Shown here one piece after another: positions 28,450 to 36,477 of a stretch of DNA of 64,000 nt. The translations under genes and the position numbers were made by a program. The DNA is from CAZMSQ01 sp964569025 (lineage in GTDB: Bacteria > Bacteroidota > Bacteroidia > Chitinophagales > Saprospiraceae). Numbering within the stretch: position 1 is the first letter of the stretch; every line of letters begins with the position of its first letter. The notes beneath the pieces were generated by a model, which did no database searches, had not been told where the DNA came from, and worked only from the letters and a program-made list of their open reading frames with translations. The stretch lies in NCBI GenBank assembly GCA_964569025.1, contig CAZMSQ010000005.1, positions 1 to 64,000 on the forward strand. Reading direction: 5' to 3'.

Positions 28450-28971
28450 ATGCATCCACTTGTCAGCATCATTATGGGATCCGATTCAGATTTACCGGTC
28501 ATGCGTGCCGCGGCTGAGATGCTATCGCGTCTGGACATACCCTACGAAATGACTATTGTCTCAGCGCACCGCACCCCTGACCGAATGGTTGCCTTTGCCC
28601 GTGAGGCTCACCAGCGGGGCATTCGCGCCATCATCGCAGGCGCTGGCGGCGCAGCCCACCTGCCCGGAATGGTCGCCTCCCTGACGCCCCTGCCAGTCAT
28701 TGGGGTGCCAGTCAAGTCAAGCAATTCCATTGATGGCTGGGACTCGGTTCTGTCAATCCTCCAAATGCCCTCCGGCGTTCCTGTTGCGACCGTCGCTCTC
28801 AACGGTGCCGCCAATGCGGGAATCCTCGCTGCACAGATTATCGGCAGCCATGATGCAGAGGTGCGCCAGCGAATCGTCGGCTATAAAAATGGCCTGCGTG
28901 ACGCAGTGCTCGAGAAAGTAAGAATCTTTGAATCAAAAGGCTCATCCGCTGGCCATGAGGGTTCGTCATGA
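28450..28971 (+). CDS. purE: N5-carboxyaminoimidazole ribonucleotide mutase
   Basis: The protein has 173 residues from ATG 28450; a TTG at 28432 overlapping the purK stop would add six residues. The class I PurE signature is complete: SIIMGSDSDLPVMRAA, VSAHRTPDRM, IIAGAGGAAHLPGMVAS and GVPVKSSNSIDGWDSVLSI. It moves the carboxylate of N5-CAIR to CAIR. The stop overlaps the ATG of the protease gene by 4 bp (ATGA). Confidence 0.95.
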   Translation: MHPLVSIIMGSDSDLPVMRAAAEMLSRLDIPYEMTIVSAHRTPDRMVAFAREAHQRGIRAIIAGAGGAAHLPGMVASLTPLPVIGVPVKSSNSIDGWDSVLSILQMPSGVPVATVALNGAANAGILAAQIIGSHDAEVRQRIVGYKNGLRDAVLEKVRIFESKGSSAGHEGSS

Positions 28972-30200
28972 ATGCCCGTTTCATCGGTTTTCTCATCCTC
29001 TTTCTCTGCAGCCTCTTTTTGACTGCATTCTCTGGCCTGTCTGCCCAGCAATTCTCAACATTCCCCATTTGTGGGGTTGAGGGTGCAGCTTGGCGCCATG
29101 CTTTGGGTCAACCACCTTTATTGAACCGCAATGAGGAGGTCTACCGCATTCCGGTAGCGGTACATATCGTTTGGAAAGAGGAGGCAGAAAACCTCACAGA
29201 TCGGCAGGTGCGCGCCCAGATTGATGCCCTGAATGCTGATTTTCGGATGCAAAACGCCTCTGCCCGGTTTCTCCCGGAGCCATTCGCCGCTCTGGCCTCA
29301 GATGCCCGTATCGAGTTTTGCCTGCTCTCCGCCAATCCCGACGGCTCCCCCGCTACTGGCATTACCCGCACCAACACTCTGATTCCAAACATTGGCGATG
29401 CCCGAGCTCCCGATGGCAGGAGAATCCTTTGCGACGATGCCCTCGGCGGGAAAACCCCATATGATACCCGCTCAATTCTCAATATATACGTCTGCGACCT
29501 TTCCTTCCTTGGCATTGTGCCGGCAGCCATCGAGCCTGCGCTCCTGCACACTCCTGAAGACGTCATCATTCTCAACTACAGGGCATTCTCCACCATCAAC
29601 ACCACCCCTCCGTATCATCTGGGCACCACACTGACCCATGAAGTAGGCCACTATCTCGGCCTCGCTCACCCCTGGGGCATCAACCCCTCCAATTGCGCCG
29701 AAGATGACGGCATTGCAGATACGCCCCCTCAGGGCCGCACCTACCTCGGATTCTGCCCGGCCACCCCAACTTTTTCCTGCGGCAGCAGCGACATGTACAT
29801 GAATTTCATGAACTTCACCGATGATGCCTGCCTGTCAGCCTTCACCTCTGGTCAGGTAGAGGCCATGCGCCACTTCCTCCGCACCATCCGCCCGGCACTG
29901 CTCACTACTCCTATCCTCTGCTCCTCACCACCCACCCCTCCACGCACCCTGTCAAGAGACCAGGTTCACCTGTTTCCCAACCCTGCCCGTGATCGCCTCA
30001 ACCTCGAAATTAATATTGAGCCGTCTATCCTCATCCACTGGCACATCACAAACCTCACTGGCTCATTCATCACCTCCGGCACCCGCACGGCCGGTGAGTA
30101 CCGCCCCCTCTTCATCAACCCCCTTGCCCGCGGTTGGTATACCCTTCATCTCACCACCGGGCAAGATACCCCGCTTATTATCCCATTTCTCAAGCTCTAG
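28968..30200 (+). CDS. Secreted M43 pappalysin-type metalloprotease with T9SS sorting domain
   Basis: The 410-residue protein has a signal peptide (FLILFLCSLFLTAFSGLSAQ), a pappalysin-like zinc motif LTHEVGHYLGLAHPW (near residue 222), Cys-containing loops (CAEDDGIADTP), a Met-turn region MNFMNFTDDAC and a C-terminal type A sorting domain (VHLFPNPARDRLNLEI ... LARGWYTLHLT). It should be exported through the outer membrane by type IX secretion and cleaved at the surface. Its ATG overlaps the purE stop, so translation may be coupled to purine genes, an odd pairing. Confidence 0.88.
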   Translation: MNARFIGFLILFLCSLFLTAFSGLSAQQFSTFPICGVEGAAWRHALGQPPLLNRNEEVYRIPVAVHIVWKEEAENLTDRQVRAQIDALNADFRMQNASARFLPEPFAALASDARIEFCLLSANPDGSPATGITRTNTLIPNIGDARAPDGRRILCDDALGGKTPYDTRSILNIYVCDLSFLGIVPAAIEPALLHTPEDVIILNYRAFSTINTTPPYHLGTTLTHEVGHYLGLAHPWGINPSNCAEDDGIADTPPQGRTYLGFCPATPTFSCGSSDMYMNFMNFTDDACLSAFTSGQVEAMRHFLRTIRPALLTTPILCSSPPTPPRTLSRDQVHLFPNPARDRLNLEINIEPSILIHWHITNLTGSFITSGTRTAGEYRPLFINPLARGWYTLHLTTGQDTPLIIPFLKL

Positions 30201-30494
30201 CTTATGACCTCCGCTTCTGTATCGAAGCTGGATCATCCAGAAGCCAGTAAAGAGGCGTTAATCCTTTGGGAGCTTTATTTTCAGTTGTATTTGCTGGAGG
30301 TCTGGTGTTGTGCTCTGGTATCTTATATTTCGCAGCAATTGGGGGGATTGAGATTTTCAGGGCGTAAAAAAGATGGCGCTACGCGGTAGCTCAGGCATTC
30401 CCCCAGATCTATTTCTAAGAAGATGCCGCTGCACTGAAGTTGATTGAACCGCCCGCGACTCTATCCGCCATATGTTTCTGCCTTAAACCGGAAG
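30201..30494. other. Intergenic stretch between convergent protease and PD40/OmpA genes
   Basis: No coding potential beyond a 61-codon frame (30204-30389) without family features or a leader. A short GCTAC-GCG-GTAGC hairpin occurs near 30380. The stretch leads into the palindromic repeat that follows. Confidence 0.45.
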
Positions 30495-30496
30495 CC

Positions 30497-30571
30497 ATAG
30501 TGGTCGGACGGCCTGAACTGGTCGGACGACTATAGTGGTCCGACCACTATAGTCGTCCGACCAGTTCAGGC
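30497..30571. repeat. Palindromic ACTATAGT/GTCSGAC repeat element, copy A
   Basis: The core 30516-30566 (51 bp) reads AACT-G-GTCGGAC-G-ACTATAGT-G-GTCCGAC-C-ACTATAGT-C-GTCCGAC-C-AGTT, written here as blocks. With its flanks it forms a 61-bp palindrome (30511-30571) with perfect 30-bp arms around one central base. A partial unit ATAGT-G-GTCGGAC-G abuts it at 30497-30510. It ends 1 bp from the stop of the leftward PD40/OmpA gene and could act as its terminator. Copies B and C lie at 43857-43907 and 54256-54323. Confidence 0.9.
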
Positions 30572-30572
30572 G

Positions 30573-32528
30573 TTACTGTCTGATGATTTCGACGATTTCG
30601 ACGCGGCGCTCTCGGGAGGCGGGGGTGCTATAGATGGAGCCGGTGCGGTCGCTGAGGGCGTCGCTGACGGTGGGGGCGGCCTGCTCTTCGCCGAAGGAGC
30701 GGCGGGAGAGGGTGAGCTGGCCAGAGGTGAGGAATGGGGCGAGGGCGCCGTTTTTCCAGGTGGTAAAATGGTTGATGAGGCTGGCTACCCGGCGCTCGCC
30801 GAGGGTTCGGTTGTAGGCAGACTGTGCCCGCGGGCTGGTGAATCCCTTGATGAAAATTTCGATGGTTTCACCTCCCTCTAGTCGGGAGTAGAGGATCTCG
30901 GAAAATGCACTCAGCAGGGTGTTTCCGCGTTTGACCTCATCTTCGAAGAAGGCCTCGGCTTGTCGGACGGCCATTGATTCTCCTGGAGGATACGCAGAGG
31001 CCAGAGAATCAAGGAAGACTGGCTTTTTTGAATAATAGGCCTCAAAGGTCTCGGGATATGTGAGGCGGGTGGTTGTTTTGCGGGACCGCGGATCGGGCTG
31101 GTCGTTGTCAAAATAGAGCCTGAGGGGCAGGAAATCTTCAAGCGTGGAGGGCTCCGAGGACTTTGCGAGAAGGGTGTCAGGAGGAGTGAGCTGGGCGAGA
31201 GAGTCGGTCACAAGGGGAGTGGAGGGAGCAAGGGTGTCAGGCTGTGGGGGTGAGAATGACGCGGTGTAAATGTCGTTGCAGCAGGTTTTATTGTCTTCAT
31301 TCAGGTAGAAAGAACCCGGCCGATTGGACGCAAAGTAGGCGAAAAGGCTGTCAACGGGGGTGTAGTCCAGATCGTTGTAGCTCCCATTCAGAGGATAGGG
31401 GAGGTGCGTCGCAACAGTATCTTTCGGAGGCCAGGATATTGCGTAGATATCGAATCCACCCATGCCGGGATGACCGTCAGAGCTGAAATAGAGGGTTTGA
31501 GAATGGGTATCGAAGAATGGTGTTACCTCATCAGACGGGGTGTTGAAAAATGGAAGAGGTGTAGGGTCGGAAAAAATTCCTTGACTATCGCGCGTGCAAT
31601 ACCAAATGTCATACCCTCCAGCACCGCCTGGCCTGTTGCTGCCGAAAAAGAGCAACTCTCGTCCCGTCGCCAACTCTGTGCCGGATGCTGGCTGTGTGGT
31701 GGACCAACCCGCGTTATTGATACCTTCGCGAAGAGGCTTGGCCGGATACCAGCGGCGTGAGTCCCTTTTGGTGCGCTCATACAAATCACAGCGAATGGAG
31801 ACAGATGTGGAAAACGTGCATCTCGCAAAATACTGTCGGCTCCTGTCTTCTGAAAAAGCCAGATGAGCGGTGTGTTTGTCGTCGGCGTTCAGACCCTGTC
31901 GCACAGTGGTGGGTCGCCTTCTGCCAGGCAGATGCATCATGGTTTGGGTCAACCGGCGAGGAGGATCGTGGTCATCGTCGCGGAATTTGAAGCGATAGGA
32001 GGAAAAATAGAGAGTATCTCCGCTTAGAAATGGGCCGAAATCCGAGAACTCTGAATTGATCTCTGGCCCGGGATGGCTGATGACCACAGCTGCGGAGTCG
32101 GCCATCCGCTCCAGCGCCCAACGACATTGTTCAATCAAAGCTGATGCGTCCGGTCGGGCAGAATTCTCAAACCACTGAATGGCCTTGTCATACTGGCCCT
32201 TTGCCCGCCATGCTTCTGCAGCTAGCAGAGCTGCCTCCCCGCGATATGGTTCGAGGTCAACCTCGGATGATGCATACAGAGCTTCCGCCCATTCTAGGGC
32301 AAGATCATATGAGTGAAATGCCATGGCCGCACGAATGGCTTTCAGTCTGGCTGTGGGTGCTTCCCGCATTTGGAGGGCACTTTGATAAGCATAGAGCGCC
32401 GCTCCCCAATCGCCTCCCTCAGAGGCTTTGTCCCCATATTTAATATAAGAACCAAAGGTCTGCCCCGAAACCCTGAAGCCCACATACAAGAACAAAATGC
32501 ATATTAGGCAGATTTTCAGATTCATCAA
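30573..32528 (-). CDS. Outer-membrane-associated protein with TPR, PD40 propeller and OmpA-like domain
   Basis: The 651-residue protein has a signal peptide (ICLILFLYVGFRVSGQ-like hydrophobic start), TPR-like helices (about 25-130), a PD40/WD40-type beta-propeller (about 160-430, with LYFSSYRFKF, LLFFGSNRPGGAGGYDIWY and LYFSSDGHPGMGGFDIYA) and a C-terminal OmpA-like domain (YNRTLGERRVASLINHF, peptidoglycan-binding consensus). Related Bacteroidota proteins anchor gliding/T9SS or envelope complexes to peptidoglycan; the exact role is not readable. It follows the BatA-like gene by 21 bp, probably in an operon. Confidence 0.75.
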   Translation of the reverse strand: MMNLKICLICILFLYVGFRVSGQTFGSYIKYGDKASEGGDWGAALYAYQSALQMREAPTARLKAIRAAMAFHSYDLALEWAEALYASSEVDLEPYRGEAALLAAEAWRAKGQYDKAIQWFENSARPDASALIEQCRWALERMADSAAVVISHPGPEINSEFSDFGPFLSGDTLYFSSYRFKFRDDDHDPPRRLTQTMMHLPGRRRPTTVRQGLNADDKHTAHLAFSEDRSRQYFARCTFSTSVSIRCDLYERTKRDSRRWYPAKPLREGINNAGWSTTQPASGTELATGRELLFFGSNRPGGAGGYDIWYCTRDSQGIFSDPTPLPFFNTPSDEVTPFFDTHSQTLYFSSDGHPGMGGFDIYAISWPPKDTVATHLPYPLNGSYNDLDYTPVDSLFAYFASNRPGSFYLNEDNKTCCNDIYTASFSPPQPDTLAPSTPLVTDSLAQLTPPDTLLAKSSEPSTLEDFLPLRLYFDNDQPDPRSRKTTTRLTYPETFEAYYSKKPVFLDSLASAYPPGESMAVRQAEAFFEDEVKRGNTLLSAFSEILYSRLEGGETIEIFIKGFTSPRAQSAYNRTLGERRVASLINHFTTWKNGALAPFLTSGQLTLSRRSFGEEQAAPTVSDALSDRTGSIYSTPASRERRVEIVEIIRQ

Positions 32529-32549
32529 CTGGGCATTTCACAAGTAAAT

Positions 32550-34580
32550 TCAAAGGAGAGTACGCAACAAAATTGATTCAGTGGCTATAAATCCCAAAGC
32601 AAGAATCAAACAAAACCTCCAAAGCGGAACACCACGGCTCTGCTCTCCGATCATCACCGTCAGACTGGTTTCGGCCATTCCGTCGGTCATGACCACCAGA
32701 GGGCCTGCGAGCTCTGTAAGTTCGGAAAGCGTGTAGCAAGACAGGTTGGACTCACGCCGATCGTAATTCAGGGCTAATATCTGGCTGGTCGTATCTCCAC
32801 TTACTGAAGAGAGATCAAAAAATCCAGCAATGTTGACCTCCTCGTCAAGGTTCAGAAGAATGTACTCGCCACTTGTGCGGACACCGGGAATCAGCTCCTT
32901 TCCTTCTCCCTTCAGCGTAAACACAGGCTCACCGACACCGCTTGTCACGGGAAGTCGGATATCCAGATCCCGTCCCACGAAGTAGGCAATCTGGCGGTCA
33001 TTCCCAGAGGAAATGGCCATTTTATAAAGCATGGGAACGAAAATTTCAGCATCTCTCACCAGCGAGTTATACTGCTTTGCCAACGGGGCCGCACATACAT
33101 AGAGGTGCCCTTGACGAAAGGGGTATTTGGCTAAATAGGCATCTCCGTTTCGGTAGGAGATAAGAGGCTCTGCCGAGGATGCGGCTCCGCTTGAGAATCG
33201 GAAATTGGCGGTGGTTGAAGGCAGTCGGAAATTGGCTGCATTATTTTCGTAGACATCATCAAACACAAATTCATCGGTATTGATTGAACGGGCTTCGGAC
33301 TGTGCATCGACCCGGGGCAGCATTTGGTCGGCACCCAGCATAGGCAAAAAGGCATTGTAAGATTCGAGACTTGCCTCCGGCGATGGAAACAGGAGCAGAT
33401 TGCCGCCAGCAGCAACATAGGTGCGAAGCCCGGAGGCAAGACCTGAGGAAATGTCGACAAGGTCACTGACAATGATCAGCTCATAGTTGCCCATGGAACT
33501 ATACGTGATTGCCTGTTTGGGCTGGTGTGTCACCCTAAAAATACCAGCTCCCGACAGGGCTGCATCCGGAAATTTGTCCTGACGCCCCTCATCAATTACC
33601 AATACATCAATAAACTCGGGCACCTCAAACGAAAATCGGTACACATCATCAAAACGAACCGGGTAATCAGTTAGTCTGAGCTCCGCCTGTTGCCAGCCAG
33701 TGCGATTTACAGACAAATTGATGGTGTCGGTCAGACTGGCTCCAGGTTCAATGCTCAGAGTGCCGACAGGCTTCTCTTGCCCATCATACTCAATAGCCAA
33801 TCTGACATTCTCAGCCCGTTCACTCGAGTGGTTGGTCACCTGCACCATCAGCGCCGCGGATTGGCCGGCCATCTGGACAGGAGCCATAAACCAGGCAGAA
33901 TCGATACTGATATTCTTCTCCTGGACCGCCTGAAGAGGAATGAAGTTCAGCTGGAGGGTTGTATCTTCATATTGGACAATGTCAGTTACCGATTTTTGAA
34001 AGTCTGAGATGATATATGCCACCCGCTTTTCAGCATCACTGCCGGAGAGAGCCTGTTTTTGCCGCGCCACAATCTGGCTGAGTGGTCTGACAGCCGGACT
34101 GATGGCTATGTCATCAATCAAGACCAGCGCCTCATCACGGCTGACCAGATATTGCTGGCGCCCCTCAAGATCGTTGGTCAGAACTTGAAATTGATCATTC
34201 GGTGCGAAGGCACTGACAATCTCTCTGGCGCTCGTTCGCGCTTTTGCAATCAGTGGGGCATCTTCACTCAAGGCTTCCATGCTGAATGAGTTGTCAATAT
34301 ACACACTGACCGCAGCGGTACCGGTGGTTACTGAACCGGTGCCGGGCAAAAAGGGATGTGCAAACGCAAATACCAGTGCTGCAAGCGCCAGCAGGCGCAT
34401 GGCCAGAACCAGTAGATGCTTTAGCTTGCGCTGTGCACTCTGTTCATCCTTAATTTCTCTGAGAAACCTCACCGAAGTGAAGTACACCTTCCGAAACCTG
34501 CGGAAATAGAACAAGTGGATGAGAATGGGAACGGCAAGAGTCCCAAGGGCCACCAAAAAGCCGGGGAAAAGAAATTCCAT
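32550..34580 (-). CDS. BatA-domain/VWA-like membrane protein
   Basis: The 676-residue protein opens with the BatA N-terminal domain: MEFLFPGFLVALGTLAVPIL, HLFYFRRFRKVYFTSVRFL, then the second membrane segment LLVLAMRLLALAALVFAFAH. A VWA-like region follows (SVYIDNSFSME, a MIDAS-like DNSFS), then beta-rich segments, and a last membrane helix near the C-terminus (WRFCLILALGFIATESILL). Such proteins occur in Bacteroidota envelopes, often with MoxR/Bat operons, but function is poorly known. MoxR is not present here. Confidence 0.8.
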   Translation of the reverse strand: MEFLFPGFLVALGTLAVPILIHLFYFRRFRKVYFTSVRFLREIKDEQSAQRKLKHLLVLAMRLLALAALVFAFAHPFLPGTGSVTTGTAAVSVYIDNSFSMEALSEDAPLIAKARTSAREIVSAFAPNDQFQVLTNDLEGRQQYLVSRDEALVLIDDIAISPAVRPLSQIVARQKQALSGSDAEKRVAYIISDFQKSVTDIVQYEDTTLQLNFIPLQAVQEKNISIDSAWFMAPVQMAGQSAALMVQVTNHSSERAENVRLAIEYDGQEKPVGTLSIEPGASLTDTINLSVNRTGWQQAELRLTDYPVRFDDVYRFSFEVPEFIDVLVIDEGRQDKFPDAALSGAGIFRVTHQPKQAITYSSMGNYELIIVSDLVDISSGLASGLRTYVAAGGNLLLFPSPEASLESYNAFLPMLGADQMLPRVDAQSEARSINTDEFVFDDVYENNAANFRLPSTTANFRFSSGAASSAEPLISYRNGDAYLAKYPFRQGHLYVCAAPLAKQYNSLVRDAEIFVPMLYKMAISSGNDRQIAYFVGRDLDIRLPVTSGVGEPVFTLKGEGKELIPGVRTSGEYILLNLDEEVNIAGFFDLSSVSGDTTSQILALNYDRRESNLSCYTLSELTELAGPLVVMTDGMAETSLTVMIGEQSRGVPLWRFCLILALGFIATESILLRTLL

Positions 34581-35031
34581 ATAGGGTTTTAATTCTTGGT
34601 CTACAGAACCAACGCCTCCAATTTCATGAGAGTTGCGTTTGGAACGTTGAAATTAACAAAAAAGAAGCCGTTCCAATTTCTGACTTGATATCTACAGGAC
34701 CAGATTGGCTGGATTTTATAATCCAGGACCTATCCCTGCCACCCGGAGAAACAATTCTCTGTCATTTGAATCCCGGTTTCCGAACTGTTGAATAGACCCC
34801 ACGAGCGAATGAATTTCAAATACACAAATACCTTGCAAACCATCCATGTGAGTTAATCTTTGGTTCACAAACAGTCCTAAAGTTTCCAGTAATGCTTAAC
34901 CATCATTTTACAAACGGCTCTCAAATTCATAAAAGGTTAAACTAAGATTGAAAATAGGTTCACATGCAACATGCACTTTTGCACCAATGAAACGCCAAAC
35001 TCAATCTTTTCTTCACAAAAATTTAATTCCA
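34581..35031. promoter_or_regulatory. AT-rich regulatory region upstream of the beta-helix lipoprotein gene
   Basis: This stretch separates the BatA-like gene (leftward) from the lipoprotein gene (rightward) and holds no gene. A small hairpin CTGGATT-N4-AATCCAG lies at 34709-34726. At 34895-34912 CTTAACC-ATCA-TTTTACA has the 7-4-7 layout of a Pho box but only loose sequence similarity. No clean TAnnTTTG box was found, so regulation by an activator is possible. Confidence 0.3.
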
Positions 35032-36321
35032 ATGAAGAAGTTCATGTTTTTCCTTGCAGGACTGGTAAGTCTTTCAGTTGTTTTTCTTACCTCTTGCGAC
35101 GGCGATGACGAGCCAGACACGATTATTGAAGATCCGTGCGCAAACGTGACTTGCGCTGCAGGTGAAGTATGTGCAAGTGGAACTTGTATTGATACGACGA
35201 GTGCTCCGGTTGATGTGATTGTGGTAACCTCAAATATTTCCGAAAACACGACTTGGACAGCAGGTAAAACCTATGTGCTCGGTGGTCGGATTTCCGTTCT
35301 TGAAGGTGCTACACTGAGCATCGAGCCAGGTGTAGTTATCAAAGGCCAAGCTGGTACCGGCGCGAATGCAACTGCTCTCCTTGTAGCTCGTGGTGGCATG
35401 CTGATGGCTGAAGGAACTGCCGAATTGCCAATTATCTTTACTTCAATTGCTGACGAAATCACACCTGCGGACGTTGCTGCCGGTAATTATCAGAGCCCAA
35501 ACCTCGAGCCTACTGTAAATGGCTTGTGGGGTGGTGTGATTGTTTGCGGACGTGCCCCAATCTCAGCTTCCAACTCTTCTGGAGATGTTAATCAGGTACA
35601 AATTGAAGGTATTCCTACATCTGATGCCAATGGCTTGTATGGTGGCGATCAGCCAGATGATAACTCTGGTGTCATCAGATACATTTCTATCCGTCATGGT
35701 GGTACCAACATTGGTGCTGGAAACGAAATCAACGGTCTGACACTTGGTGGTGTAGGATCAGGAACAGTCATAGAAAATGTAGAGGTCGTTGCCAATCAGG
35801 ATGATGGTGTTGAGTGGTTCGGTGGAACAGTCAATGTCAGCAATGTAGTTGTCTGGAATGCTGGAGATGATGCCATCGATACTGACCAGTCATGGGCCGG
35901 AACACTTGATAACTTTGTAGTTGTCACTCCCGCAGGTCACTGCTTTGAGCTCGATGGTCCTGAAGGTTCTTACGAAGCAGGCCATGTCATTCAGAATGGT
36001 ACAATCATCGCTTCTAATTCCGACCAAATTTCACAGGATCTCATCAACGTTGACAACAACTCAATCGTTGATCTCCGCAATCTTACGTTCCTGGGCATTT
36101 ATTCAGATCCTGCATCTGATGCATATCAGCGAATCAATCGCGTAACTGCTGCCGGGGTAACCTTTACAGATATCCTTCTCGATGTTGATCCTGCTTCACT
36201 TGCAAACTACGTAAACGGAGCTGTACCTGCAGGTGTTTCTGCCGGCAATACCCTGAAAGCTGATGTGTCAGGCATGACCTGGACCTGGGCTTCTCAGGCT
36301 GGAGGTCTTGACGGTCTCTAA
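35032..36321 (+). CDS. Lipoprotein with Cys-rich start and right-handed beta-helix-like body
   Basis: From ATG 35032 the protein has 429 residues, and a leader ends VVFLTSC. A short Cys-rich segment (DPCANVTCAAGEVCASGTC) precedes repetitive strand-turn sequence (ISVLEGATLSIEPGVVIKGQ, GTAELPIIFTSI, VIENVEVVANQDDGVEWFGG, VNVSNVVVWNAGDDAIDTDQ) typical of a parallel beta-helix. No enzymatic motif is visible. It is followed by a TonB-dependent receptor and a PiT-like permease, so it may be the surface partner of that receptor. In-frame upstream ATGs (34948, 34987) would bury the lipoprotein leader. Confidence 0.7.
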   Translation: MKKFMFFLAGLVSLSVVFLTSCDGDDEPDTIIEDPCANVTCAAGEVCASGTCIDTTSAPVDVIVVTSNISENTTWTAGKTYVLGGRISVLEGATLSIEPGVVIKGQAGTGANATALLVARGGMLMAEGTAELPIIFTSIADEITPADVAAGNYQSPNLEPTVNGLWGGVIVCGRAPISASNSSGDVNQVQIEGIPTSDANGLYGGDQPDDNSGVIRYISIRHGGTNIGAGNEINGLTLGGVGSGTVIENVEVVANQDDGVEWFGGTVNVSNVVVWNAGDDAIDTDQSWAGTLDNFVVVTPAGHCFELDGPEGSYEAGHVIQNGTIIASNSDQISQDLINVDNNSIVDLRNLTFLGIYSDPASDAYQRINRVTAAGVTFTDILLDVDPASLANYVNGAVPAGVSAGNTLKADVSGMTWTWASQAGGLDGL

Positions 36322-36352
36322 AAACCGATTCTGATATTCGACCCTGAAAACT

Positions 36353-36395
36353 GCCACTCTTCCTTTTTCAGCCGTGCTGACTTCGGGAGAGTGGC
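36353..36395 (+). terminator. Two-tier hairpin between beta-helix lipoprotein and TonB receptor genes
   Basis: An outer stem GCCACTCTTCC/GGGAGAGTGGC (one wobble) encloses an inner hairpin TCAGC-CGT-GCTGA, followed by T-rich sequence. It can terminate or attenuate, lowering receptor expression relative to the lipoprotein. It covers the upstream ATG 36391, favouring the GTG start at 36478 for the receptor. Confidence 0.55.
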
Positions 36396-36477
36396 ACTTT
36401 CATTCTCTTACTTTTCTTATCTGCTTATTCCACCCGGAGGCTCCCTCCTTCTCAGTGCTTCCTTCAATACACTCGCA

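Noticed and set aside
30204..30389. 61-codon frame after the M43 protease gene
   Set aside because: No recognisable features; overlaps noncoding sequence with a small hairpin.
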